DNA of 64,000 nt, taken from assembly GCF_003473485.1 (NCBI RefSeq), contig NC_053043.1, positions 6,830,001 through 6,894,000 of the forward strand, in the 5' to 3' direction. The notes under the pieces are model-generated. The model did not search any database. It was not told where the DNA came from and was given only the letters and a program-made list of their open reading frames with translations. The position numbers and the translations under genes were made by a program. Shown piece after piece: positions 43,451-56,937 of this stretch. Position 1 is the first letter of the stretch. Every line of letters begins with the position of its first letter. Origin of the DNA: Medicago truncatula. Lineage: Eukaryota > Streptophyta > Magnoliopsida > Fabales > Fabaceae.

Positions 43451-44340
43451 GATAGAGATACATTTTATATTTTTCAGCTTTTTATATTAAAAATAGGGAG
43501 GTTAAGATTTTTTTTAAGAAATCAAAATGAAATATAACTCAATAAGAGTGGTTTAACTCGCACAAGGTGTGCCAAAGAGAACCACACAAAAGAAATACAA
43601 TGTTATGAGTCTATTGCCATAAAGCACAATGAAAAAAACGAGAAGAAAAAATTACTCCCTAACATCCATACATAATAAAGGGTACCGCCAACAATCATTA
43701 TAAATAAGGAGGTTAAGTATTGGCTCGACCGGTTTGCCAGAAGCCCTAATTCATCAATTTTGGTCAGTTCAATATGGTTCAATTACTTATCTGATCCAAC
43801 CAGCTAGTCCAGCTTTTCAAACCCTAGTTTTATATGGTGTAAGTTGTTTAAAACGTTGTTTCAAAAGCATTTCTAAAAAAATACGGTCAATGTATTTAAA
43901 GTTTTTTGTACCATTCCTTTTGAGTTTTATATTCTAGAGTCTAACTATTTCTAAGTATTTATCAATAAAGTTAGACTATTTCGATATAAGTTATATATTA
44001 TTTTCATAAATCATCAATAAAAACTTAAAACATAAGTCAAAATTTGCTCATGAGCATGTTCTAAATTGTTTTCATCATTTTGTTCAATCCAAACATGCTC
44101 TATATCCAACTAATCCAAGTATTTTACCATGAATTATGCTTTATATCCAACTCATCCCTGTCAATGGATTCTTAAGCCACCATGCTAAGAACTTAAAACA
44201 TAAATACCAACTCATATCAATAGAAAATAACAATGTATATGACCGATCATTATTATTTGCAACAAAAGGAAACGCAATAAAAAACTCCAAAAGTTTTACT
44301 GTTCAGTTTTTAAGCTTTTACTACTTTTGCCTTAAAAAAA
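43451..44340. other. Intergenic, nothing recognised
   Basis: AT-rich DNA between repeats and the second tRNA gene. The open frames at 43734 and 44136 match no family; the latter overlaps the tRNA. Confidence 0.45.
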
Positions 44341-44412
44341 GGGGCATTCCGAGAATTGAACTCGGGACCTCTCGCACCCTAAGCGAGAATCATACCACTA
44401 GACCAAATGCCC
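44341..44412 (-). tRNA. tRNA-Pro (anticodon AGG)
   Basis: On the minus strand a 72-nt cloverleaf nearly identical to the tRNA at 39784: acceptor GGGCATT/AATGCCC, box A TGGTCTAGTGGTA, anticodon loop TTAGGGT giving AGG, T arm GAGTTCAATTCTC with box B GTTCAATTC. A run of T follows on the minus strand (44334-44340). No intron. Confidence 0.95.
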
Positions 44413-44588
44413 ATTTTAATTAAATTCTCAGATAAAACATTTATATAGTTATAACACTTTCTATCTCTAAAAAAAACCCGCTACCTTTTCCCTCCAAAAA
44501 AAGATCCCTTTTCTTTTTCTTCTCTCAGTTTCTGTGCCCTAATTCAATTTTTCAATTTTAGGGTTTTCTTTTTCGATTGATAACTCCA

Positions 44589-47500
44589 ATGGCGAAAGAC
44601 GAAGAACATCGAATTCACGCAAACACTTCAGATACTCAACCATTCGATGACGATTCCTCTTCTCACTCAAGTAATTCTCTTTCTCTCTCTCTACGATTCT
44701 TCGATCTATCTTTTAACATAATCCTTCAATTTTACTTCAATTTTTGTTTTTTAACTGATTTAATCTTAGGTCAATACGAGGATGACAAAGAAAATCGATT
44801 CTTTGAAGATACGGTGCCGTTTGATGACGATGAAACTCAGGCGGTGGATCTTGGTGATGAAACTGAAGTGTTTGATGATATTGCTGGTGAGACTCAGAAG
44901 TTTGATGATTTTGATACGGAGTTGTTGGGTGAAGGGTATGAATCTGATGGAACTGAGGTTTTGGAGGATGTGGATGATGAGGGTGTTGATGATCATCAGT
45001 GTAGGGACAGTGGTGGGTCCGCGGATCGTGAGGATGATGTTAATCGATCGTTTAATGAGCGTAGTAGTGACGAGAAACACACTTCTTCTGGTAATTGATT
45101 ACTTTTTTAACACTCATTAGTAACTGTTAAGTTTGTATGTGAATCAAGTTTTTAATCTTTTACTACTTTTGCCTTAAAAAAATATTTTTTAGTTGGTTTC
45201 CTTGAAGTTAGTGATGAGACAGAGTTTTTGGCAGTAAAGAACAAACACTAGAATAAATAAACCGTAGTATAGACGAGGATGTTGCGTTGAATGTGTGGTA
45301 TGACTAGATGAGTTGTGATAGTAGCACCTGTGGTAATGTACGTGAGTTTTGTCCTTATTTTAAATGGTATGGCCCTCTTTGCATCACCGTCTTTATAAAG
45401 TATTTTATTTTCAACTATTGTGTGATTATCTTCACTTTCACCAAAGGACTAAATGCATTGAAAAGTTAACTATTCTCTGATTTATTTTCTTGTGAATATT
45501 CTTCATCTTTTTGATCCTGTAGCAAATTTTTTATTTTCTTTCAGGTTCAATGCCACTGCGGTTTACATTTCTCCGTGCAGAATCTTTGCGGGAAGTTGGT
45601 CTAGCTAAGCGAAGTATGAATTCAAAACATACCGAAGATCAGCCCAATTCTGTAATGGGTATGAATCAGTTTTGTCAGGAACCACATGCTGTAAAGAATA
45701 AAGGAGAATCCTTTCTTGGATCTTCTGAGAAGGTTAGGGAAGCTGATCAGGAAGTCAATCATGAGAAACACAATGTAGAAATTGAGGGATTTAAGAGTGG
45801 AAGTATGTCTAATTCTGCTAGAACGACAGTGAGAAAACTTTCCTATGATGATTTACCTGTTGAAACAAATGAAGCTTCTCTCAGTAACGATGATTTCAAC
45901 AAAGGAGATAGCTTGGATAAGTTACCTGACTACCATGGAGAATTGGAAAGGTTAAGCTATGTTAACTCTCAAGAGCCCGGGGAATTATCTCAGCTCAATG
46001 CTCTTGATTGTATAGATAGGTTTATCAATAGTAATATTATGGAGTTGGATGAAGAAACTACACATGTTACTAATAAGGAGAAAAAGTCAGAACCACTTCC
46101 TTGCATAAAAGGGCCACAAAGTTTGTCCAAGAAAATTAATGATAAAACCAGAGCTAAACAGACTGAGATTTATGACTGGGATGATAACCACGAGGATGAA
46201 AGCGGGGGAGGTATATACCTAAGAAGAAAGGAATATTTCTTTGAGGATGGAACTCATAGGCCAAGATCTTTGCCAGGATGCCGGAAGATCAAATCACGCC
46301 GACCAAAAGGTGATGAGGAAGAGGAAGAACAATCAAGTATCCCAGTTAAAAGGAAGACTGCTGCTCGATCTGAATCAAGACTGGGGATGCATAATCTGAA
46401 AATAAGGGATGATAATATACAAGGAGCAACAAGAAAGTTGGAAAGGAATATTGCTGATGAATTGGATGAACAAGTTGACGCCAATTGCTCCAGAGGAGAG
46501 ATGGGTCCTAATAGTAATGAAGTTGGACATGAAATGTTGGATGTAGGTGTAGATACTCAAATAGCTGCTGAAGCTATGGAAGCCTTATACAACACTGTGG
46601 AGGTTGTTGATCATGTTACTAATGATGCCACTCGTGTTACTAGAAGCAGGTCATCTTATCAACTCAATAACTCTTCCACTGGAAAAATGGGGCCAGTTAC
46701 ACCAAAGGAACATACAGGAAAGTATGACAGGAAAAGGAAAGTTGATGTTAAATCAGTTTTGCAAACTTCAGGTTTATCAAAGAAATGTACTAAAAAGGTT
46801 GGGCAGTGTGAAAAGAGCAATGTGGTGAGCAGATCAAAGAAGAGTAAGCTAAATGCAGAAGGCAACCAAACATCTGGTGCTAATGAAAATGGTAGAATAG
46901 TGTCGTCTCCGGTCGGTGAGAGAAGAAAGTCAGCCAAAGCTTTAAAAAGACATCAGCTTGGTGATTTAAATAATCTCAAAAGTAATGATGGAGGGAGTAC
47001 TGTCAATGAAAAACAATTTCATGGTGATGATTTTCATTGTACACCAATTGCTCGTAGAACTAGACGGTCGTTAGCAGTGGACACATCATTGAAAAGTTTG
47101 AGAGAAGGGGCATCAAGGATTGACCCCCATGAGAAAAGTAGCGGAGCTGCTCTACAAGCAGCCAAAGGGTTGGGTCCTGAATCTACTCTGGGTTCTTCTG
47201 ATCACTTTGCAGTAGATGATACTGCTGAATTGTGTCAACAGGAGAAATTTGCTTCAAAGGAAAATATTGGTAATGGCGTTGCTGTGGATACATTAGATTA
47301 TCCTAGAAGAAGGAGATCTCTTCGGATTAATAAGTTTTCTAATCATGATGAAGGATCTGAGAATTTAGCTGGCTCATCTAAGTCATTCAAGCAAACAGAA
47401 GATATTGGGAAAGGTTCATCTAAGTCATTTCAGCAAACTGAAGTTATTGAGAAATCTACTACGCGGAAGAGAAAAATGAGGACTCGTTCTGTTGTCAAAT

Positions 47501-49965
47501 CACATGTGAATAACCCCAGTTCTTCATCTTCATGTGGTGGTTTGGTAGTACCTTCTGAAGATCAAATGCAAAGAAAAAATTTGGAGTTAAATCTGAATTC
47601 AAATGTTAAAAATAATGCAGATGTCTGGCTCTCCAACAAAAATTTGAAGGTTGCCATTCCAAATGAATCGCCAAGAGATGGATACAAGTCGCCTGACCTG
47701 GCTACCACATCTCCAGCTAATTGCAAGACACCCGTGAACAATGCATCGCCTGTTTGTATGGGTGATGATTATTTCAAGAAATCATGCAATAGAAATCTTT
47801 CAAAATCATGCCTTCACAAAGTATTTCGTAAGGATCTTCTTAAAGAAATGCGTAGCTTAAGTGCCAGTAGACCCGAATTAATTACTCCCTCTAAGGATTC
47901 AAGGAAGAGGAAGGATATGAGTGATGTTCGAATTCTTTACAGCCGCCACTTGGATGAAGATATTATTAAGCATCAGAAAAAGGTATGGTCTGAATTTTTA
48001 GAAACTCCTATGTGCAAATACATACATGTAGCTCGGTTTTAGTTAAATTTTGTTTCTCGTGTTTATTACAGATACTAGCACGACTTGGAGTTTCTGTAGC
48101 ATCCTCAGTTGCAGATGCAACCCATTTCATAACAGATCAATTTGTGCGTACACGGAATATGTTAGAAGCTATTGCTTTTGGAAAACCGGTGGTCACACAC
48201 TTGTGGATTGAGAGCTGTGGACAAGCTAACTGTTTTATGGATGAGAAAAATTATATATTGAGGGATGCCAAAAAGGAAAAGGAGTTTGGTTTCAGCATGC
48301 CAGTCTCACTAGCACGGGCATCCAAGCATCCGCTTTTAGAGGTAAATATGTGGAACTCATGATAAGAAAGGATCAAATATTGACCATTAGTAGTAAGTTA
48401 TTTGACCTTTTGGATTGATCACATATCTTAAGTAATTTCTATGTTGACCACCTATGCAAATATTGCTTGGTCATGGTATGCATCTGACCTCACTTAATTT
48501 ATACTATATAGAATATATCTGTATATATGACTTGCAAACCCTACCCAATGGTATAAAGACTTGGTTGTTGATATATATGCCTCACTAGGACTTTTAATCC
48601 TCTTAATTTAACAACTTTTCATTTATGTCCCTCTAGCATCAATCGTTTAGTGTTTCCTTATTTTTCGACCTGATGCGATTAAGCAACCTGTTTTTTTTTT
48701 GGTGTTGATCTTATACTTTTTGATGATGTAAAGTTGTGCTGCATCGTCTAATTGTAACCTTGGTTAGCAAACAAGGTGTTGCAAAATTTAGTGCCGGCTC
48801 TAGTAAAAAAGATTGCGTGTCTCATTATCTGCTAGAGTGGATTAATTACTGCACCAAAACTAAGTGAACCTAAATTAATGCAAAACTTCGAAGGACAAAA
48901 TCTTAATTACGCCTATTTCAAATACAAATAGATGCATTTTCTTTTTGTTGCTCCTGATGAATCATCATAATTTTCTGCAGGGTCGAAGAGTATTGATCAC
49001 CCCAAATACTAAACCCAGTAAAGAGATAATTTCAAGTTTAGTATCGGCAGTTCATGGCCAGGTTTGCATCTTTCTTTGTGATTACTCTCCAGCTATGCTC
49101 ATCTGTGGTTGAAGAAAAATATATGTTTAATATTTCTTCGTTTCCATGTTTTTCCGTGAACAATTGCTAGATCAAACAGAATTTTCCTTGTTAACTTCAT
49201 TCTAATTTTATTATGAGTTAGTATTGCGGTTCATTACTGATTTTTAATCGTGAAATTGTCTATTGTTGTCTCCTGGGCTCAGAAACACAGATCCATGTTC
49301 GTATAATTGAACTCTCTATCTCTCCCCCCCCCTAATATCTCTTTGCTTTTGACCGTGTCTCCTAGGCAGTGGAGAGGGTTGGCAGATCTGCTTTGAAGGA
49401 CCATAAAATTCCAGATGATCTTCTGATCCTATCATGTGAAGAAGATTATGCCTCTTGTGTGCCTTTTCTTGAAAAGGGTTAGAAACTGTTTATTTTGACT
49501 TTAAAAACTTATCCTCTGCGCAAGATTAAAAATGCTATGTGTTACATCTGCAGGGGCTATGGTGTACAGTTCAGAATTATTGTTGAATGGCATAGTTACT
49601 CAGAAGCTGGAGTATGAAAGGTTTGTTGTTTGTTGTTTTTGTGCTCGTGAACAATGTTTTCATTCAACACAGGTCTTGTCCTTTGGGTTAGGGGGATTTA
49701 GAACTTTTTGGTTTATCCAATTCCTAGTGCAGGAATTTCTGCTTCAAGATTTTAATTTCTAATGTGCTTCTACACGACTGCTTCCTCTAGACCACAAATT
49801 TTATGATTAAGGTTATGTTTGCTAATATTTATGGTAGTTCATTCCTGATATTCACCTTTTGTTTGCAGGCATCTTCTTTTTGCAGACCACGTGAAGAAAA
49901 CCCGTTCCACTGTATGGTTGAAAAGAGATAATAGAAAATTTACTCCTGTGACTAAGTGCAATTAG
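44589..49965 (+). CDS. BRCT-pair protein with TQxF motifs (MDC1/PAXIP1-like mediator)
   Basis: Eight exons: 44589-44670, 44770-45090, 45545-47982, 48072-48341, 48981-49061, 49366-49477, 49554-49620, 49869-49965. They join in frame to 1155 aa. The acidic N-terminus (1-110) has TQPF at 16-19 and TQKF at 69-72, plus related TVPF (42), TQAV (50) and TEVF (59). A conserved block follows (PLRFTFLRAESLREVGLA), then a long disordered basic region with KR/RRS clusters. The C-terminus holds two BRCT repeats (about 918-1010 and 1040-1145); Trp992 in THLWIES is the conserved BRCT tryptophan. I recall Arabidopsis At3g21480-type proteins with this layout, described as the plant MDC1 counterpart (BCP4). Such proteins bind phosphorylated partners at DNA breaks. 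Role here is inferred. Confidence 0.88.
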
Positions 49966-50676
49966 AGTTGTTTGTTTCTTCACTCAACTTTCTTGACGTT
50001 TATTTAGTTTAGACCACTTGTAGATTTTTCCTGGTCCACGTCCAGACAATTTTTTTAATGTATATTTGTCACGGAGAATAATGTGAAATGTTTTTTTTTC
50101 CCTCTTTTCTTTCGGTTATTTTGCTCCATTCTGCAATTCTTTTGTAACAATTGAATTGTGGTGCTAATAATAATAAGAGCAAGTAATACTATCCCAGTAT
50201 TAGCTGTGGACCTGGGTAGTGCTTCTGCAATTAAGTAAAAATAGTACGATGAATCGGAGGTATCCTATGTGATGTGTTCATATTTTATAATGTTATGCTC
50301 CTAGTGTATATGGAAGTGCTTGCCAATTGAAATTTTGAGTTGGATTTGTCTTTTAAGTGTGTTTGGTTTTCTTTTACAACACAAACATGTTTGAACGCTT
50401 TTTGATGCATTTTTGCTGTGATTTCCAGAAGCTCTAAATACTAGCTTCTACGTCAACATGGTTTTTTTGCCGCACTTTTGATCAAACTCATGTTTTACGG
50501 ACACAGTACCAAATAGATACTAATCGACAGCAAATCTATGAATTAGGTAATCGTTTTTAGGTAAGTATTTTGGTAGTATTCTGTTCTGCCATTTATAGTT
50601 GGCTGATTAGTAGAATCGAATGACACACTCATTAAACACTGAATTGGCGATTGCTGTTTGCCAAGGTTAAAATCAT
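49966..50676. other. 3' flank of the BRCT gene
   Basis: 3' UTR and spacer. No second gene is seen on either strand. Confidence 0.45.
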
Positions 50677-50679
50677 TTA

Positions 50680-50920
50680 GGGTCTGTTTGGTAAGGTCAC
50701 TAAACGAGCTTATAAGCTCGTATGACAAAAAAAGTCCTGTTTGATAACCTCCTCAACATGAGCTTATAACTTATAGCTTATTTTTCAGACGCTATTTCAA
50801 GTAGCGTTTGAGCTTATAGCTTATCATTTTTTCTTCCAATTTTACCCTTATTATTTTATCTAAAACCCACTTTCATCCTTATAACTTAAAATAGTTATGT
50901 AATAACTATCAATTATTATG
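50680..50920. mobile_element. Truncated Tourist-like MITE
   Basis: Starts GGGTCTGTTTGGTAAGGTCA after TTA (50677-50679), followed by GAGCTTATAAGCTC and AGCGTTTGAGCTTATAGC motifs shared with the element at 3201-4068. No matching right end is found, so the copy is broken off at about 50900-50920. Confidence 0.7.
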
Positions 50921-51507
50921 TCTTCCGTTTATTTTTTTGGGAAGGCCTTCGACACTTATTTTTTTAGGAATGATTAATAATCCCATAGAAAGAAAAAAAC
51001 AAGTATTTTGCAATATACTATTTACTCAAAATGGAATGATTAATAATCCACACATTTGTGTATTTTCAGGACAGAGGTTGGCAGACATGTACTCTTTTAG
51101 TCTTGTTAGTATTACGTAATATATTCTAGCTTCATGGTTCCCTCGTTTGAGATGAATCCAACATGACAAATAAGTGGGGTGAGGTAATTAGATTCTTTAA
51201 CTTGAGTCTGTATTTGTTACGATGGAGAATGAATGAAACATGCTTTAATCCCTTTTGGGACAAGATTGCACTTGATCAATAAGATAAGATGAAACCGTGC
51301 AATGATAATCTTGTAATATCACTTAAATATATATGGTAATGGGGTAAAGTGAGTGCACAGTGAGAACCAAACGTTCCTCATAACACTTTCCTACCAATTA
51401 AAAGTAATTCTTAAACTAAGACATAGTCATAGTCCAGAAGTGTTTATTGTTTATAATATATCTAAGGGATTTGATCATAAGAGTTGCTTAAACTAATGAT
51501 GAAGCAA
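50921..51507. other. Spacer before the ankyrin genes
   Basis: AT-rich. GGAATGATTAATAATCC occurs twice (about 50968 and 51033). The last ~90 bp are 3' flank shared with the second ankyrin gene (59390-59465). Confidence 0.45.
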
Positions 51508-54500
51508 CTAGTGAAAGAACACTTTGTAGCTGCGCTGAGGAACCTTCCGAAACATAGCCGAACTCAGATCAAAGTACAGAGGGAGTTGGACCAAGGCAAA
51601 AAAGGACACAGGCAAACATGTTAAAGCATATATGGGATAAACTGCAGTTCTCAGCTGGTGTTCAACAATGAAGAAATGCCCTGCACAGAATGAGACCAAT
51701 ACAGATGCTATAGATGTGAAGAGTGTAGTCAACCCTAGAAGAAGCTTTTTTGGTAAGTCCACAAGAAAATCCTTTTCTTGAAACCGAGACGTTAGTATCG
51801 AAAGAAACATAACAAGAGCCATGACAGAGGAGCAAAGTGCAACAAGTGATGCTACAGCATATAGTTTGAAAACAGGCTTTTTTAGGAATATTGGTATACC
51901 ATCATCATCATAACCACCTGGGATAGATGTTGAGGTTGTGAATGCAACACTTGCAACAAGTGCTGCTACCACTGAGCATGATTCTGCAGTTTTGGTGAGC
52001 CATTTACCACCTTCTTTTACAAGTTGTCCGTGTGTGTCAATGAAGACCTGCTTTGCTGTTTTCCCATCCTTATTATAACGTTCATAGAAATTAGGCGGCA
52101 TGGAGTCCTTAACAAGCTGAAAAATACAAACATCATGAGTGACTAGAACATAATTTAATCAATTAGGTTACAATGAAATCCACTTTACTTAGGACAAAAC
52201 AAGCAATGTAAGTTTCAATCAAACTGTTAATTGTTAGATAAACTAAATTCACCAACGTTACATTGGTCTGAGTAGAACTAGACTCACATCTCTTAAAATA
52301 TAATATAGTTCGAGCCATGTGGATGAAAAAAGGTGATCGAGAGGGAAAAACATACTAAAGGTGATCATATTCTCCAACAAAGATTTGTCATTGACAAAGT
52401 AGGTGGATACTTCATATCAATAACATGATTACAAAAAAAAAAAGCTAGATTCCCATAAAGGAGCATGCAACATGACAAATTGCTAGTTTGTGAAAATTTC
52501 TAAATTATAGGGAGGGTAAATAACTAAATATGGAGAAATAATCTTTACCTTATACCACTTGTATTCCCACTGCATTTGCATTGCCGCACCAGGTACACGC
52601 CAAGGCTTAAACCTTCTATAAGTAGCAGCAAGGTGCAATGCACTGTTACCATTGATATCAACTTGACGAAATGCAGTTTCCTTGATTATACTCCTCTTAT
52701 TTAACAAACTGTATACATGAGGTTGCCTATTTTCTATGGCCAAAAGAACAACATTTTTGTTCTGACTGTCCACATCTTGAATAGCCACAGGGTACACATC
52801 TAGAATCTTTTCAATCATTTCAGTCACTCCCATCTTTGCTGCGATTAAAATTGGTGACATTGTTCTCCTTTTCGCAATAGCCTCATTTTCTGTATTGCTC
52901 TTTATTTTACCTATGTCATCACCACCATTCTCTTCAACATTAGAACTTGGTCCTGTGAAATCATACTTGAATAAAGAAGCATGCTGAATCAGTTCATTCA
53001 TTACTTGCTTAGCCCGAATATGTTTTTCCTTCCTCCTTTGGATTTTCTCTACCCATGTTGCTCCTATGATTGTCAACTCCACTCAGTTAAACAAAAAAAT
53101 GTTCATGTTTTTTCTAATTCTTATATAAATAAATGGATTAAATGTTTTTTTTTTCATCACTGCAAATATCTAGTTTTTACATAAAAGTGAACGAACTTTG
53201 TTTTACAAAAAGTTAAACCTAAAATCGATATATTTGGAAGGACGATAAAGATATTGAAGGTTTTGCATAACAACAACGAGAAGACTAATGCACGGCGATT
53301 ATTTTATGTACTTACCAACACCAAAAATGATTAGGCAGGCCTTCATTCCAAGAACTAAAAGTCGGATCATGGATTCCCAATTGGGAGGGAACAGGTAATG
53401 TTTCTTTTCTCTCTTTGGTTGCCCTTGCTCTACATGTACATAAACATATAGATGTTATCTCAAATCTACATAAATTTGGAAACTTTCAATTGCAGTTAAC
53501 ATTTAACATGCATACCATCATATACTAAATGAAAATATAAAACTAAAAACCTAAATGTGATTCTTGATTTGTATAAGATGGATTTTAATTGTGGTCCGCA
53601 GTCATGCTGACCGCAATAGAGGCCTCAATATGTACACATCACGACCAGAATATCAGCTACATTCACATTTATATGTAATTTTTAAGGATGAGTTAGGCCT
53701 CCAATTTCATTAATTACGACCACAAATGCATTTTAAAACTTGAAACATTTTGATTTAAGTTGAGAAGGTATATGACTAGAATCATAGTTTACAAGAAGAA
53801 ATTATAATACCAAATTTTTGAGAGAAATTATTCTCTTCATCACTAGTTGCAGCATTTGAATCTTTTCCTGTTGCTGTATTATAATAGACAAGTTATGCTT
53901 GTAATAACTATAAGTTAAAAAACAGTTGAGTAATTAAATGAAACAAGATTGACATACTTGTTACTTTAAAGCCACTATTCAACAAAGATAAGAAGGTCAT
54001 GCATGTTCCATAGTTCAATGGATAGTGACGAGAAGTCTGAGTGTATGCTTCGTTAATATGGTCATATCTTTCTTCCTTGTCGTCATCAACAAACGAACCT
54101 GACACTGACAGAAGCACCTAAGATTAATTTTGATGTATTGTGAGTGTAAAACTTATTACATTATCATTTGTATAACCGATAAGTTAGATATGATTAAATT
54201 CAAATATTTTGAATGATCTAACGATAACAATTATGATTGATTGTGCGTTTGCACATAACATTCTCACTGCAATTAAACCTTCTCTCACTACTATAATTAA
54301 TCAAAAAATTTATAGTTGGTGCAATGATGAACGAACCAACAGTACATCGATTTTGTTCAAGTATAAAGATGCAAGTCAGAAAGAGATGAAAATGAGACAG
54401 ACAAGAAAAACCATACAGAGAAGATCAAACAGAAAAAAGTGTAGTTAAATCAAGCTCACAGAGAAGCTTTTGGCTACAAGCATTGGACTGAAGTTTGTTG

Positions 54501-56937
54501 CGGAAATGGAAAAGGTGCAGCTCAACGACGCTTGATGAGGTCCTCCGACTTCTGGCGCATCCTCGAAATTTTCCATTTTATCTTCGTTTGTATTATATAA
54601 TTTGAACCATTTTTTTTTTCAGATTTTGGTATTACATAATCCGAATCTCCTCTGAGTTGAGAAAATCACATAAAATGTTTTTGTGTCTTTGTTGATTTAA
54701 CAAACTTACATTATATCAAAAAATCATTATATATATAATATGTGTTTAGTTTCTTAATGATATACATTTGAATTAATCCGCCTCAAAGTCTATACTACAA
54801 TCATTAATTTCAAGACTATCAACTTCAACTTTTACTCCATCTTGAACATTCTTATCATCAATAACCCTCTCTTCCTTCTAAAGGTTTTCAACAATCAACA
54901 TATCATCATCTCCAATTAGTGATAAACAAACAGTTGTCCCGTTTATAAATTGTATGTGCTAAGTTATTTTAATTTAGAAGATATTAAAAAAACTTTTAAC
55001 ATTTTTTGGTACAAAAAAACTTTAAATTTAACCAAATGATATGTGATAAACAAACATTTGTGCTTGTATATCTATAATTTTTCACACTTGAATTTTTTAA
55101 GATTGTTAAAATGAGTCGTTAAAATAATCGGTGACACATACAATTCATGCACGAGATAAATGTTTTTTTTTAATCATCGATCGAAATCGTAAAATTTAGT
55201 ATTTTGATAACTTTTCAAATTGAATCTCTAAAGAAATCGTTGACACGTATGATTCATACAAGAGATTAATGATTTCTACCACCGATCAAATTAATAAAAT
55301 TTAGTATATTTTATATCTTCTAAACAAAAATAAGTTTATAATATAATAAAGCACAATACATAGGACAAATGTGTGACTAAAGAATTGGTTAAAGACTTAA
55401 AGTTATTTGCAGGCATATATTCTTCATATGTATAAAATAAAATCACGTGGGACCAAATATAATAAGAGTACTTATACACATACCACTCTAGGTGGCATAC
55501 CACCCTTGTGTGGCATTTTTTATAATAAATTTTTTTGACTTTGCCAAGTCATACCAAAAAGAAAAGAAAAATTAAGCTTTTCCCGTTTCTCTCTCTTATC
55601 CATTCTCATCTCCATCTCTCTTTCTCCCACCCCTTTACCATTTTCTTCTCAATCCTCGCCTGCCATACGATTTCCTCCGTCATTTTCGCCGTTGCCGTTT
55701 GTTGATCTCCTCCCCCTTTGCTTCTGTCATCGTTGTGTACTTACCTCAATGCGTCCATTTTTATCTCAATTGGTGTTGCTTCAACATTGAAGGTGAGTTT
55801 TTTTCTTGCTTCTTCAATGAGTGAGAACAGATTGTAAAAGAGATTGGGTTTTATTTACATGGTTGTTGTAAAAGAGAAGAAGAGAAAAAGAGAGATAGAT
55901 CAGCCTAAGGAGAGAGAAGGAGCATAGAGAAAAGAAAAAATGCAGATTGGATTTGAGAGGAAGGAGAGAGTTCAGAGAGGGTGTGGAAAAAGGAACATGA
56001 AATATCATTTTTGCCCCTTGCTTTTTAATAAAATTACAGAATTGCCATTCATATCAGCAAGTGGTATGAGGTGTGTACAAAAGAGAGTGGTCCATCTATC
56101 ATTTTCCATATAATAATCATATTTTCACAACAAAAATATAATAATCATATCAAAAACAAAACCTGGTTGAGAAGAAAGAAAATTTTATAAAAATGATGTT
56201 ACTTACAAGTGTAGATGATACTATCAATTAGCTCCATCCTTGTGCAGCTTCTGAAACAATTAGGTTTCCTAGCAAGAATATGGAGAGGTGATAATCCATC
56301 ATGGTTTACAGCATTCACCAGCTTTGGATACATTCCAATTATTTGAAGTGCCAAACCTACATAGTATTAATTAATTTGAATGAAATGAATATATAGATGT
56401 TTAGACAAATGAAATGAACATATATAAGTTTAGTCAATGACACTAACCAAAGTATTCACTGGATATGGTAGAATGAAGAATAGTGTCCCCATTATTTTTT
56501 CTTGAAACTGAATAATCATCTTTGTCCTGATGACGACTATGAAGACAAAAGAATGCCTCTCTTTTGCCATATACAGCTGCCAAGAAAAGAGGAGTTTCGC
56601 CTTCGAAATTTCGACAGGAAATGAGGATAGGATCTCTTTTAGCTATGTTGTTGCAAATTTCTACATTCCCAAGCTCTGCTGCAACATGAAGAGGAGTATT
56701 TCCCTTTGAGTTTTGCATTCGTAGGATGTCCCAACACATGTCTTTGCTGATTTTATCTAACAAGGTTGTCACAAAGAGTGTTTGCTTCAGATACACAGCA
56801 ATGTGTAACAATGTGTCTTCTACTTTTGTGATCTTGGCCTCCAATACTTTAGGGTTTTTTTCATATGACTCTATAACTTCTCTCCATTGCCCTCTAATGG
56901 CATGATTAAACAAACTTTCAAGTTCAATCTCAGCCAT
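51508..56937 (-). CDS. Ankyrin-repeat PGG-domain membrane protein (ACD6/ITN1-like), gene A
   Basis: Seven exons in transcript order: 56448-56937, 56207-56356, 53958-54098, 53811-53873, 53316-53429, 52549-53063, 51508-52116, joining in frame to 693 aa. An N-terminal ankyrin block (about 40-215) has NSKGNTPLHVAAELGN and NFEGETPLFLAAVYGK. A variable linker follows, then a second ankyrin block (about 385-475; SPILIAAKMGVTEMIEKILD, NGNSALHLAA). The C-terminal PGG domain (about 495-690) has TSIPGG near 554-559 and four hydrophobic helices. Family members such as ACD6 and ITN1 are plasma-membrane or ER proteins in salicylic-acid defence and salt or ABA responses. The exon 3 acceptor was placed at TGTCAG before GTTCG because only this keeps frame and gives the family sequence. 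Which family member this is cannot be told. Confidence 0.88.
54210..56150. other. Enlarged intron 2 of ankyrin gene A with a bounded insertion
   Basis: Intron 2 here is 1601 or more bp longer than in gene B (2108 against 466 bp). The part from about 55473 to 56129 is a discrete insertion: AAATATAATAA stands on both sides, while gene B has a single, uninterrupted AAATATAATAATCATATC near 62684. The insert has weak inverted ends (ATACCACTC / CATACCACTT motifs) and a 5' UTR-like pyrimidine-rich core (55575-55790) ending in a splice-donor-like AAGGTGAGTT. It may be a transposon carrying a captured gene leader. Confidence 0.55.

Noticed and set aside
54099-54120. Earlier exon 3 acceptor at TTAG before GTGCTTCTG in ankyrin gene A
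   Set aside because: It would shift the frame relative to exon 2; the acceptor 22 bp further (TGTCAG) keeps frame in both paralogues.
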